Source: Manihot esculenta (Eukaryota > Streptophyta > Magnoliopsida > Malpighiales > Euphorbiaceae). From it: a stretch of DNA of 64,000 nt. The translations under genes and the position numbers were made by a program. The notes under the pieces were generated by a model. That model made no database searches, had not been told where the DNA came from, and was given only the letters and a program-made list of their open reading frames with translations. This document shows positions 12,801 to 24,744 of this stretch, piece after piece. The stretch's first letter is position 1. Each line of letters starts with the position of its first letter. The DNA is taken from positions 30,530,158 through 30,594,157 of the forward strand of contig NC_035163.2 in assembly GCF_001659605.2 (NCBI RefSeq). Direction: 5' to 3'.

Positions 12801-15354
12801 TTGCCGACCCGTTTAATTATTGGAAATCTCTTCCATATCCATGCTAGTACTATTTACGAATTTCATCCCCTTTTCTTTTACAATTTTTTCCATAAGTATC
12901 TTGTTCACAGCGCTGTAAATATATATAAAAAGATTATTAATTTCAAAGAAAAAGACGCGTAAAATAATTATCAATTCTCCACCAACATATTTTATTTTCA
13001 TATTCAATTAATATTTTAAATATTTTATTAAAATAAAATTATTAATTATTTTAATAAAATTTTATTAAATAGAGAGAAATATTATTTAAAATATAGACGA
13101 TTATATTTAATAAATTCTCTAATTAAAATATAAACAGTTAGAGTTGTTTCACGACGAACTCATCTAACAGAAATATCAGTTATAAAATTTAATAAAAATT
13201 TATAATTATGTAAAATCAAACTCAATTTATAAATATTTAAATGTGGAAATCGAAGAGATTGAATCAACTGTAAATAGTTCATAAGAATGCAGCCATTAAA
13301 AAATAAAAATTTTATCGTAAAAAGTAAACAGCTGAAAGTTAAAACTTTTATTTCTATAAAAAATAAAATATCTAGTTTATAACTAGTAACTAAATCCTTT
13401 AATATATTAATTGTTCAATAATTGTTAAGTTCTCGACAGTTTCAATACATAACGATTATTACGTTCGGCTATTTCAATTTTTTATGGGATGAGCCACGTC
13501 ACTGTTATTTGTCAAATTAACATTCGTAGGGGTGTGGTATTTATCTTTAATTTCATAATAGATACTCCTCTAAAGAATACTATAAATTTAATAAAAAAAT
13601 TTTATATATTTTAAAAATTGATTAGATTATATATAAAAATATTTATATTATACAGAAATTATAAGTTACGATCATAATATATTTAGACCTTTTAATAAGA
13701 ACAATTACATATGTTTTCTTCGTCAATATTCAATTGATGCAGAGCGTCTTTTATAAATAAAAAAAAAATTAAGTTTATAAAAAATGAAAAATGAAAATAT
13801 CAAATTACAAAGAGAACAGAGAAAAAAATTTACGTTGAAAAGTAATATTCAATATTTGAAAAATAATATTTTTTTAAATACTTATTTCTAAATTACAAAT
13901 TTTTATTTTAAAAGTAAGATATATAAATAATAAAAACAAGGCGGGGTAAAATTGATGAGTAAATTGTTAGGTTTTAGTTCACAAAAGCTTCCAAATCTTG
14001 AACCGTCGTCCCTATGGCCATGCATCTTCCACGTGATATCATTATACAATTACTGTATCCTTTGCATGCTCTATCCACGTTGTCCCCGCCTATTATTCGT
14101 TTTTTAAATTTTAAAAATAGATTGACAAAAACAATGTTTTAAAAGTTAATTGTAATCAATCAATTGCATAATCAAGTTTTTTTCAAAAATTATTTGAATA
14201 TTAAAAATTCTATTTAAATAATTTTACTATAAATATTCAAAATGAGTATAATAAATACTTTAAATATTTTCCTTCCATCTTATTTTATTTTCAACCAAAT
14301 AAAAATTAATTGAATTATTTTTATCTGAGTGCACAGTGACCACCCTACCTCCACGTGTCAAGTGGCAAGGAGAGGGTATTATCTTATCCTGGTGACCAAA
14401 CAAGGGCGGGAATTTTGGATCTCGAGCTATCTGCATTAATTGTGAAGTCTGAACGCTGAAGCGTAGGTCTGAAATCATACGACATGGCGTAACCAAATAC
14501 ATAAAAGATAGATCTACCAATTTCTTCAGAAGATGATAAATACATCACAAATAATTCTTTTCTTTCTTTCTTTCAATTTCAATTCCAATCCCACCATAAA
14601 TCATCATCACAAGTGAGCTATCTATCATCCTCCACTGCTTCTTGACAATGGACCTTCACCCAGCCATGCAATGCGATCAACACACAGACAAATACTTTTT
14701 GGGACCCACCTTATCACTGTCTCTGAATTGACTGATGCACAGAAATATTTAAACAAAATTTACAAAATATTCAAGAAGATGACTATCGTCCTGTGACAAA
14801 TCCAAACACCATTCACAGGGTTTGGTTCTTTTGATGCTCCTCTGCTTGATATGACCATACACAGATATTTTCACCAGAATTCGTGTCAAGTGTCAACGCC
14901 GTTACATTTTTCTGTCAATGTTATTAAATTTAATATAAATTAGTTAAGTAGTCAGTGTCAACTTGTTCTCTGATTTGTTCCTTTCGTCACGCAGAGATGA
15001 GCCTTTGGCCGCTAGTGAAGTGGGCAGTAAGCAAACTTTTAAATACTTTGCTTCTCTTCTCTCTGTTTGATTAATCATTCAAGGAATTATTACATATGAA
15101 CATCTTCATAGATAGAGAGGTAGAAGCTTTTAATTACTTCTCTATGATAATTAAAACCCCTAGATTCAAATTGAGAGAGAGACCCAATAAAAGAGCAAAA
15201 ATGAAAAAAAGGGGGAAATATTTTATAAAATTAAAACCCATTTCCATGTATATTATGGCATAAAAACTTCTATTGATCGCTTCAACTATAACCGAACCAC
15301 CACAAGCTTATAAACCAAAACCAAGCATTGAGTTCAATGCACAAATGCCCCTCT

Positions 15355-17234
15355 TCACATCACACTGCAACTTGAGGTGTTCTCATCGCTAAAGTAGGTG
15401 GAGTACGGGTCGGAACCTGGATATGGTGGCGGGTACGGGTATGGGTATGGAGGCATGTAATTCACTGCTGGTGGGGGCCTCGCATACATCATGGGTTGAA
15501 ACCTCTCATTACCCATTGCCCTCTGTTGGTTCATTAAAGCTTGCAAGTACTGCTGTTGCTGTTGCTGTTGCTGGTTGTATGGATTACCACCGGGTATGAG
15601 ATCTGGTCCGGCTCCTTGGAAGTACCCATTGGGACCGCCACCGCCACCACCGCCGTTCATGGCAGCAGCAGCAGCGGCTGGTAGGCCTTGAACAGCAGGA
15701 ATGTTACCCGTTTGGCCCATGGGCATGTTGCCCATTTGCCCCATGGGCATATTGGGCATGTTCAGGTTGCCCATTTGCCCCATATTACCATGGGGTCCAC
15801 CCATGCTGCGCAACACATCAGTTATAGCGCCGCCACCACCACCACCCCCTCCACCGTTGTTCCCCTTTTTACCTCCATTCATTTGCATGTTATTACCATT
15901 TCCACCGCCACCAGCATTGCCGTTGTTACCGTTCTTATTATTACCACCACCACCTCCATTGTTACCGTTCTTGCCATCTTGTGGTTTTCCTCCACCGTTC
16001 TTGCCACCTAGATTTTGATTTCCTCCATTGTTATTACCTCCACCACCAACTCCGCCTCCCTTTTTACCGCCATTTCCACCACCTATATTTACTTGAACAG
16101 GCACAGCACCATTACCGTTACCCCCGTTCCCACCGCCCTTCTTACCATTGCCACCTCCATTCACAGCTGCACCCTTCTGCGCATTCAGAAGCTGGGGCGG
16201 CAAACCATTCATCATCGCCATCATATTGCCATTGGGCATAATGGGTTTCATCTTATTAACAGAATGTTGGGGACCATCCATCTCGTCATCCGAATCATCA
16301 TCATCGAGATCTTCATCATCAAATTCATCGAACTCGTCATCACTCAAGTCCTCGTCTTCAGGGGGAGCAAACCTCACAGCCTTCTGGTTCTGGTTGTTGT
16401 TAGGAGGCAATTTTTGGTCTTTGAAATTGGGCAGCTTATTCAGATCTTGGAATCCTTTCATATTTTGTTGCATAAGCTGATGCATTTGTTGGTTGAGTTG
16501 CTGCTGTTGGTTCTGGTTTGGTTGACCGGCTTTGGGTTGGTTATGATTGTTGTTAGCCTTTTGGCCTTTGTTGTTGCCACCTTTGCCATTATCAATCTGC
16601 ATGTTCTTGAACTGGTTTGGCAGATGGTTTTGGTTGTTGTTGGGCTTCTGGGCACCCCAGAGCTCAGCATGTTTCCCTGACTTTGCAAGCTTCTTTATCA
16701 GTACAGCTGGGTCTACATTACCTGAGACTGTTACCTTCCCTTGTTCTGAATCTATGTTGGTGGTGAAAACCCCTGCCCAAATCAACAAAGAAAATCAACT
16801 AAACAGACGGACAAAAAAGAAGAAGCCAATTTCCTGGAAAAAAGTAAAATAAACACTACAAGCACCCACAAAAATCTTTTTTTTTTCCAAAAGAAAAAGA
16901 ATTTAGTATGAGAAAAAAACTATGGTTGAGTAAAGATACCATCAATTTTCTGCAGGATTTTCTTCACTTTCTGCTTACAGCCATCACAGTGTATGTTCAC
17001 TTTTAAAACACAAGTCTGCATGCACAAGCAACCCAAAGATCAAAAACCAGAGTAATGATTAATGAGAGAGAAAATTTTTAGATTGAGATGCCAAGCTTGC
17101 CCCATGAGCATGAATAGTGAATGAGCTATATTTTATTAATAAAAAAAGAGAGAAAATATTAATTAGCTGAAAATGAAGAAGAACAGATCAAAGAGAATGG
17201 GTACCTGGATTTTCAAGAACTCTTCTTTACTCAT
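15355..17234 (-). CDS. Heavy-metal-associated isoprenylated plant protein (HIPP), 507 aa
   Basis: Exons 17205-17234 ([10 protein letters not shown]), 16940-17015 and 15355-16772, joined by GT-AG introns. Residues ~10-72 form an HMA domain with the metal-binding motif C20-D-G-C23 inside [14 protein letters not shown]. Then come an Asn/Gln-rich stretch, an acidic Asp/Glu tract (~174-201), and a long Gly/Asn-rich region (~230-400) with poly-Gly, poly-Ala and poly-Gln runs. The tail is Pro/Tyr-rich. The last four residues, CSVM, are a CaaX box whose Met favours farnesylation. HIPPs bind transition metals or act as membrane-tethered adaptors. Both length and architecture fit the long Gly-rich HIPP32-37 subgroup; in Arabidopsis At3g06130 and At5g19090 are the positional counterparts. 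The upstream leader (about 17235-17640) is rich in CT on the coding strand. The exact HIPP number is not assignable without a tree. Confidence 0.93.
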
Positions 17235-20200
17235 AGCTTCAGCTCAAATGAAACAAACACAAGGGTCCAATAATAAAAAGAAAGGAAGAAAGAAAAGGGT
17301 GGGTTAATAGATCTGAGAAAGAAAAGCTGCTAAAACGAGAGAGAAGAAATATTACAAGAACTCCACAATGGGGACTCTTCTCTGTTAATTTTTTGGAGTG
17401 TTCGACAAAGAAACACAAAATAAAACAAATGCGTCTCAATCTCTGAGCGGAGAAAGTTAAAAGACACAAGAAGAATCAGCCGAGAGAGAGAGAAAGAGAG
17501 ATTCACGGCCGGTGGTAGCACATTAAACTTCTGTGGAGTGTGGTTTCCCCTTATTCAGGGCGAGGGAGAGAGAGGAAAGGAGAGGAGAGGTGGAGTAGGG
17601 GGCTAAGACTAAGAGAGAGGAAAAAGAAAGAACTGGCAGAAAGAGTATGGAGCAGCAGACATGAGCGTTTCTATAGGTGATTTATTGTGTATTCATGTAA
17701 TAATCTCTACCTATTTTTAGATTTTGCATCTTGACTTTTACCTCGCTATCAAAATTCAGTAAAAGATTTATTCGGCTCGGCTCGGCTCAATTCTGCTCGC
17801 TTTTTTTTTTTTTTTTTTTACCATGGGGCTTCATGAATAATAATGTAATAAAATTGACAATTTTCAAAGTTGCATAATTGTCTATTATTTAAGTAATTAT
17901 ATTTTTTATTTTCTAAAAATTATAAGGTTCAAGGGAGTCGAATAAGCATGTGTTTGCTGCTAAGTAGAGTATTTTTTTCAAAAACAATTTAAAATTATTT
18001 TAAATATAAAAACACTAAAAATAAATAAATAAAAATATTAATTTATAGGCGCTAATGTTTTTGGTGCATTGCCAGTTTACCACAAGATGAGCATGTGGTC
18101 CTGTCCCCTCCCATTCCCAATCTACCCTTTTTTTTTTTTTAATACCTACTCTACTCTTCTCTCTCATTCTTCACCTCCTTTCCCTTTTTTTTTTTACTTT
18201 AAAAAAAATTATAAATTAAATAATGAACATTTTTTAAAAAAATACTAGAACTTTTACCTTAGGATTTTCCTTTTAAACTCTATATCCATGCTTTGAGGGA
18301 AAAAAAACCCCTTTATCCACAAACTCGAAGAAATACTTTTAAGAAAAAAAATATATATATTTGATAATTTTTAAAACAATTCTAACATTATTTATTGGGT
18401 TTAAATCAATTGATACTTCAAAAAATTGTGATTCTTTAAGTGCAATTAATAAGTTATAAGAAGTTTTTTTTTTTGCCATGCATAAAAAAAAAAGAAATTT
18501 TAAAAAAAAAAGAAAGAAAGAAGAGATTTCATGATGTAGAGGAATTAAATTATCATATCTTCAATTGAAACCTGTTGAGATTGAAAAAGTAGCCCTAATT
18601 GTTCTTAATTAAGTACCATGTTTTTTTATTATTGCTACATAAAATAGCTTGGAGTTGGTGGATATGAAAAAGGATTATTTTTATTATTTAGACTCTATTT
18701 GTTTTCATAAAAAATATTATTCAATAAAATAAATTATTTTTTTTTATTTTTTAAAAATAAAATATATTAATAAATTTATATATAAATGTATAAGAAATAT
18801 TTTTTAAATGTGGAAAATAAAAGTTTTTTTTAAATAACTTAATTTTTAATTTAACAAATAAAATATTTTTCATGGAAGGAAAAAGAAAAGTAAAAATGTT
18901 AAAGATATTTGGTGTATAAATAGGTAAAGAAGAAAAAAGAAGATGGGGTTATGTAATTAAAAGAAGATCCTTTGGTTTAATCATATATCTGTCTTTTAAC
19001 TTTAGGAGGAATTAGGTGAGAAAGCAACCCAAGATAATAAAATCACCTTCACAGATAGCCCTATTTTCTTTTAAGTTTTTGAAGCCTTCTCTTACACGCA
19101 AATTCAATTGCTTTCTTTCTTTAAAGCCTAAACATCTTATGCCTTTGTCTTTCTGTATTTCTTTCCTTTTATTCCCTGCCCTCTAGAACACCCAACTTTT
19201 TCTCTTAAAAGGGTATCTCAATTCTCACAAATGACCTAAACTCAAATGCCTTTCATTCCCATTTTCAACCAAGATCACTCTTCCTCAATCACTAATGGAG
19301 GTTTCAATTTTTACTCATTAAATCATGGTATTAACTTAGCAATTTAGATCTGATCATCATTCTAGCGTAGACCAATTACGAGTTAGCCCCCGCAATTTAA
19401 GGTTAGTAAAGAGAATGAATTGAAATCAAAATCAAAACCAAACTAGAGCTCAGTTTTTCCGATCGATTTTAGTTCAAAATGATTTGAAATTAGCGGTTTG
19501 ATTTATCTTTTTTTTTTTTAAAATTTAATAGAAAAAAAGGCCTTGACCATCAATTTCGATTTAAGGTTGAAACTTGAAAGGGAGAACCAAAATTAGCTCC
19601 TGTTCTAGCCCAAAAACCATTGATAAGGACCGATTTCAGATTTGACCACGCCGAATTTGGTCCGGTTCAGTGCTGACCAGGCCTAGTAACAACTCAAAGC
19701 ACCCACTTTTTCTCTCTTTTTTTTTTTGTTTTAAATAAAAACTAAATTCCCTTTTTGTTAAGGGGAAAATGCAGGCAACTTGGCCATCCATTACCATTTA
19801 TGTTGAGGAATCACACATGGAGCGTGGACAGTGATTAATGATCTAAGAGAATGATCTAACATAGAGAGGGAGAGGCCATTTATTTGGGTTTAAGATGGAT
19901 CTTCACATGGTCCCTATTTGTTGTAGCTATTAGATTTTTCAGTTTGCATGGAAAAGGTACACATGGTGAGTAAGGAAAACTCTCCATCTTTGTCTCAATT
20001 TTGTTTTCTCCTTTCTTATATGTATATATGCTACGCCTACCCTATGGTACTCTGCTACACTTTGCATTATATATCATCACCCAAATGCAAGAAATGATCT
20101 TTTGATTCCAAATTCACAAGGATCCAAGCTATACGGTTGAACAAATTCATAAATAATGGCTATCTCTCTAGCTTCATTTTTCACATTTTGGGATATTCTT

Positions 20201-21693
20201 AACGAGGCTTTCTCCAGGAGACTTTTTTCTACTTGCCGTTTTGGTGCAGCTCTCAGTTTCATGAATATGATCATTTCCACCGTAATTCTTCTTTCTCATC
20301 CTTACAGGTTACCAAATGAAATGGAAGTTTGCTAGTAGATGGTAGCCCCAACAAGAGCAGTGACGTCTACATTGCTCTCTCCCTCTTATCCAAGCTTTTA
20401 CTACAATGAAAATCATGAAGTATCTATTTGGGTATGACACCCAAAAGCATGACTATTGTCTGAGAAAGACAATGTTCTAATTTCTGATTTGTGAAAAATT
20501 CCACAAGCAACGCATTCCATCAGAGGAAAGACACCTACTTGTGACGATGCATATTTGCTTGGGTTGATAATTTGGAACTCATAGCATAAGCCACGAGCTG
20601 ACTGAGGCAACGGCAAAGCCTGAGCTTCCCAAGATATGGTTGTCTGCTTGTGGACACATCCCAACTTGCTCAGAAAATGGCCCACGGTTGAAATAAAATA
20701 GGTGGTTGGGCCATGATTTTAAAATGCACAAAAATGGAATAGCAATTCAAAAAGAAAGCAAAGAAGAGCTATACAAAAATAATCTTAACAAAGCAAATTT
20801 GATAAAAGAAATGCACACATAATTTGCAATTAAAGAAAGAAAAATCACTCCTCTTCTCTGCATCCTTCACTGGCAAGGAACATGATGCAAAGGGTGATTA
20901 GTATAATTGCGTAGCTTTTGTGTTCTCATCCATTCAAAGGTAACAACTTCTAAAGGTATATATATATTTTGAAGATTGTCAGTTTTTATTATCTTTAACG
21001 CTAACTTCCAAGGCAAATATTCCCACACAGCCTCTCTTTTTGGCTGATGGCTTGAAGGAAAAGAGATACTTCTATATATTTGGTAGGTTCCTCCAATCTT
21101 GTTGTCTTACAACTTCTCTTTCTTCTCCTTTGAATCTCCATGTCCATGCTTGCTCACCAGACAAAAATGTTTATTCTACATGTGCTTAAAATATGCATAT
21201 ATACAAAGAAAAACTGAATTCAATGATGAAAGTTGGGAATATGGGACTTACCCAAAGCAAGAAGCACAAATTCTATTCACACTCTTTTAAAAGTTCAAAT
21301 GAGGAAACAGATTGTTCTCCATCTCATGGATAGATATAATGTCATCTAACAACAAAAAACGAGTTGTTCAAACCCTTGCAAACTAGGAGGAGTTAAAATA
21401 ATGTGTTTTGTGCAAGGACTAGATGACCAAGGTAACACATGCGAATTTTTAGCCACAAAAGAGAGGGTAAAATAAATGGCTAAAGACTCAATAATGTTTC
21501 TCTTGATAAACTGTCTTTGGAAGATTAGATATACATGTTTATCTTTGTACAAAACCATAAGAAACTTGGAAAACTAATACACGAAAAAAATATACAATAA
21601 CTAGCATACACATTCTAAGGGCAAAGATACAGTAAACAAAAGGAGTTAACTTCTTTACCATAAATCCAAATTGGTGCGAAGCAAAAAATACTA
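17235..21693. other. Intergenic: HIPP promoter and LUL 3' flank
   Basis: No supported gene. The first 400 bases are CT-rich on the minus strand (GA-rich as written) and probably contain the HIPP 5' UTR. A GGCTC repeat next to a long T run lies at about 17772-17819. At 19360-19690 the sequence has CCGATTTNNGTTC/CGGTTCAG-type motifs that look like an old dispersed repeat. Minus-strand open frames at 20077-20280 (67 codons) and 20413-20685 (90 codons) show no known domain; coding status is doubtful. Confidence 0.55.
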
Positions 21694-24600
21694 TTATTGA
21701 TCACCATTATTTATCTTGATCTCTATAAGTTCTTCAATTGGCTGACGACATATGGGGCACTTATTTGATTGAAGCCTCAATGCTTTTGCACACTCGCTGC
21801 ACATACACTGAAAAGATGCAATTTGTCAGACTTCTTTAAAGAAAAAAGCATACAGGCACTAATAGCAGAAAAGGGAGAGCATTATGATCTTGTAACTTTC
21901 ATAGGCAGGCACAGTTGCTTCCAAACAATTCAAATGCTAAGAAAGAAGTTAATATTTTCCCACCTGAGAATGATTATTGTTTCCCTGAATTATGTGCCAA
22001 ATCAATTCTCAATATCAAATATAAACATGAAACTCTTCCAGTCTAGCATTTGAAATACACATCTTAATGTTAGAATTTACACCTGCATGTGTGCAGCAGT
22101 GGGTGCAGAGTGCCTATAATCCAATAATAAGATCAATTACATTGAAGTTGCTGGAGCTCAAAACATGTATCTTTGATATTTAATTCAAGCATTTGTGTTA
22201 TGATATTCTGACACCAATTTTTAGCAGTGTAAGGTATCATTATGCGTAATTATATGGTTACTCTTTGTTGATCAATGCCATCATCTCTTTATGTAGACAG
22301 AAAGTTGAAGGTGGATTCTGACATCAATTTTTAGCATTGTATGGTATCATTATGCACAACTATATGGTTAGTCTTTGTTGATCAATGCCATCATCTCTTT
22401 ATATGGACAGAAAATTGAAGGTGGACTCACCATGTGTCGGCAAGGTAGTGCAGCAGTATCCTTAGGTTCAGTCATGCAAATCACACATTCCTTCCCTGGG
22501 TCACAGTCATTGAAGCCTTCAGCTGCCGATCTTCCTATTCCATATAGCTCTCGTAGCTCGTATCGAATTCCATCAATCCACAACATTTGTTTTACTACTC
22601 TAACTTGAAAAGTGCCACTGTTCCTCTTCTCAAGAACACCTTGAGTAATCTGCATTTGGCCAGTTGTGTTTTGCACAGAATCATGTTCATCTGTGGAATC
22701 AACTGGCAACCATGTTTCAGCAACTATGACAAGTGGAAAAACATCTTCTCCAGGTGATGGTTTTGAAAGATCATCCAACTCAAAGAAACCCAAGTCAATG
22801 CCGGTTCCTGAAGGCTGGCGAAACTTCTGGCCAAGACCTTTCTGGAAGGGGATTCTGACAGGCAAATGGGCTTCAGGAAATAGAGGAACAAACCTAGAGT
22901 TGTCCTCTTCCTTTGCAAAATAGAAAATTGTAATGCTGTATTTAGGAGTAAAAAAAGAAATCACATTATGGAAGAATAAACAAGTTGAGAAAACCATAAA
23001 ATACATGCAAATTTTTTGTCAATTACAAGTGTCTCTTCTGTTCTGCATTCCTAAAATTTGAATGCACCCAAAATGAGAGGGAAAAGGCAAAGTCCAATTG
23101 AATCTCAAAGTATTCCTTGCGTTGAGGTATTTGATTTTTCTGGACAGTACAAGTCCCCATATGAAAGTATAGTCAACTAGGAAAGTAGAATGCTACAACT
23201 TTGGCCAACTCCACAGACAAAGTACACGTTGATCTAGTTTTAAGTAATACAGCGGGCTGGGTGACCATTGAAATCATGATGATGCCAATGATAGCAAAAC
23301 TACATTACATGTATTACAATCCAATATGAAAACAACAGTGATAACCTAACAGCCAAACTGGAACTGTTGTTAGTGAAACTCATGTAACAGAATCAAGACA
23401 TTGAATAGCTTGAAACAAGATTCCTTGATGATTTGTGTCTAAAGATTCAATTTTTCTCAACTACTTTTTTTATTTCAATAGTTTGCTAATCGACTATAAT
23501 TGTCACGCATCAAGTATTACATTCATTTTTAATGACTTCACTATGTTTTTAACCCTCACTAATTCCCATTACAGTTTCAACTAATGGCATAATATTATTA
23601 GCCAGATTTACTAAAATTAGGAACAAATAGTCAATATTCGCTAAAAATAAGCTACTGCAGTTCCTGATTTTTATGTATCTCTAGAGCAAAATGTTGCAAT
23701 GTTAGGCAAACGGGTAAAAGAAAAAGGATCAGGCTCTGGTTTAAGGTCTTGCTGCCCCATTCTAATAAACCCTGCCCAATTTGCTCGTGTGGTTTCGTCC
23801 CTTAATTTTCTTGTTTGACATACCCCTCATTATTATCACTTTTAGACCTCAACACCACCATGGAAAAACAATTAAAGGGGAACCCATAATGTAATCCAAA
23901 GCGCTAGATCCGAAAATTTTGTAACATTTGGGAAAATCTATGCCCTTCAATATCATCAACTATTCAATTCAACCCAACTCTGCTTCTGCTTTTCATTTTC
24001 TCTTCCTCTCTGATTAGCAAAGATTACGACAAGAGGTTCAACAAAATTAGTCAATTATAAGAATTTAGATATCTTGCTCCATTTCTTCTTCAAGCGGACA
24101 AGTCAATTTAACAACACTGCTAGAACCCAAATGAAAAATTATTTAACTAACAACACATACATAGACAACCATAAATGAAAATATCCACACAGCTAACAGA
24201 ATTAATTAAAAAAACAGTTCATCAAGTATTACAAAAAACCATAAAGTAAAATAATTACTAACCTCCCATCAAGTAAAGCATCGAAAACGAAAGAAACCAA
24301 GTAATTATCAGGGTTGTGCTCATCAATTTCAACCTTTAACGCATCCTTATGCACGTTCACGTCACTTCTGACTTTCTTTGCATTCTGATGCTCAATGTAA
24401 GGAGCAAGCTCAATCGGCTGCCCAATATCCACATTAGGCCTAATCGCAGGCCACCAATTAGTCTGATGAGCGTAATAATAAGGCTGGTAGTTAAATCTGT
24501 TCGCATAACTGCATGCATGATAGGGATGAGAACTGTAATAGGATTGAATTGGAGGAGCAGGAGGAGGAGGTGTCGGCGGTTGGGTTGCCCCAGTTGGCGT

Positions 24601-24744
24601 CGTTGTAAAGAAATTTTGGGGAGGTGGCGGCGGAGGTGGAGGTGGGTGGAGAGGGAGGGGTTCAGTGGAGTAATAGTAAGGTGGAGGATGGTGGTGGTAA
24701 TAAGTGTGGTTCCTTCTTCTATGACTGCTAAATGAAATTCCCAT
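21694..24744 (-). CDS. LOG2-like RING-type E3 ubiquitin ligase (LUL), 366 aa
   Basis: Exons 24263-24744, 22431-22935 and 21694-21807; both introns are GT-AG. The start MGISFSS gives Gly2 and Ser6, an N-myristoylation signal known to matter in LOG2. Residues ~15-75 are His/Tyr- and Pro-rich, with a run of nine prolines. Residues ~130-300 are the LUL-specific domain preceding RING ([38 protein letters not shown]). The C3HC4 RING is complete: C311, C314, C326, H328, C332, C335, C346, C349, split by intron 2 just after CRHM. In Arabidopsis LOG2 and LULs are myristoylated ligases; LOG2 works with GDU1 in amino-acid export and ABA-linked responses. At3g06140 (LUL4) and At5g19080 (LUL3) are the positional counterparts. 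Intron 2 carries a 110-bp tandem duplication next to its donor. Confidence 0.95.
22205..22424. repeat. Tandem duplication, two 110-bp copies, in LUL intron 2
   Basis: Copy 1 is 22205-22314 and copy 2 is 22315-22424. By eye they differ at about ten positions (~91% identity), with no gaps. Copy 2 ends six bases inside the intron, next to the exon 2 donor. Confidence 0.92.

Larger units (their letters stand above)
4504..15354. other. 10.8-kb gene-poor AT-rich intergenic region
   Basis: I find no supported gene between the convergent MUTE and HIPP genes. Content: an AT-dominated low-complexity block at about 7100-7600 with CGGATTCGAAT-like motifs suggestive of an old repeat; a moderately GC-richer island at about 6100-6250 holding AACGGCGCCGT; pyrimidine-rich sequence with (GGCTT)n at 6561-6585; an AATTTT hexamer array at 6774-6818; and further AT-rich stretches at 11600-12400 and 13000-14300. 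Open frames of 60-86 codons at 8788-9006, 10909-11228, 12455-12649 and 14260-14520 match nothing I know and lack family features. The segment from about 15100 to 15354 is likely HIPP 3' UTR. Confidence 0.6.

Noticed and set aside
15688..16680. Several long plus-strand open frames (up to 221 codons)
   Set aside because: They are antisense to the repetitive HIPP exon 3 and exist only because its Gly/Asn-rich codons have few antisense stops.
20413..20685. 90-codon minus-strand frame between HIPP and LUL
   Set aside because: No recognised family, no promoter or splice context, and composition near that of surrounding non-coding DNA.
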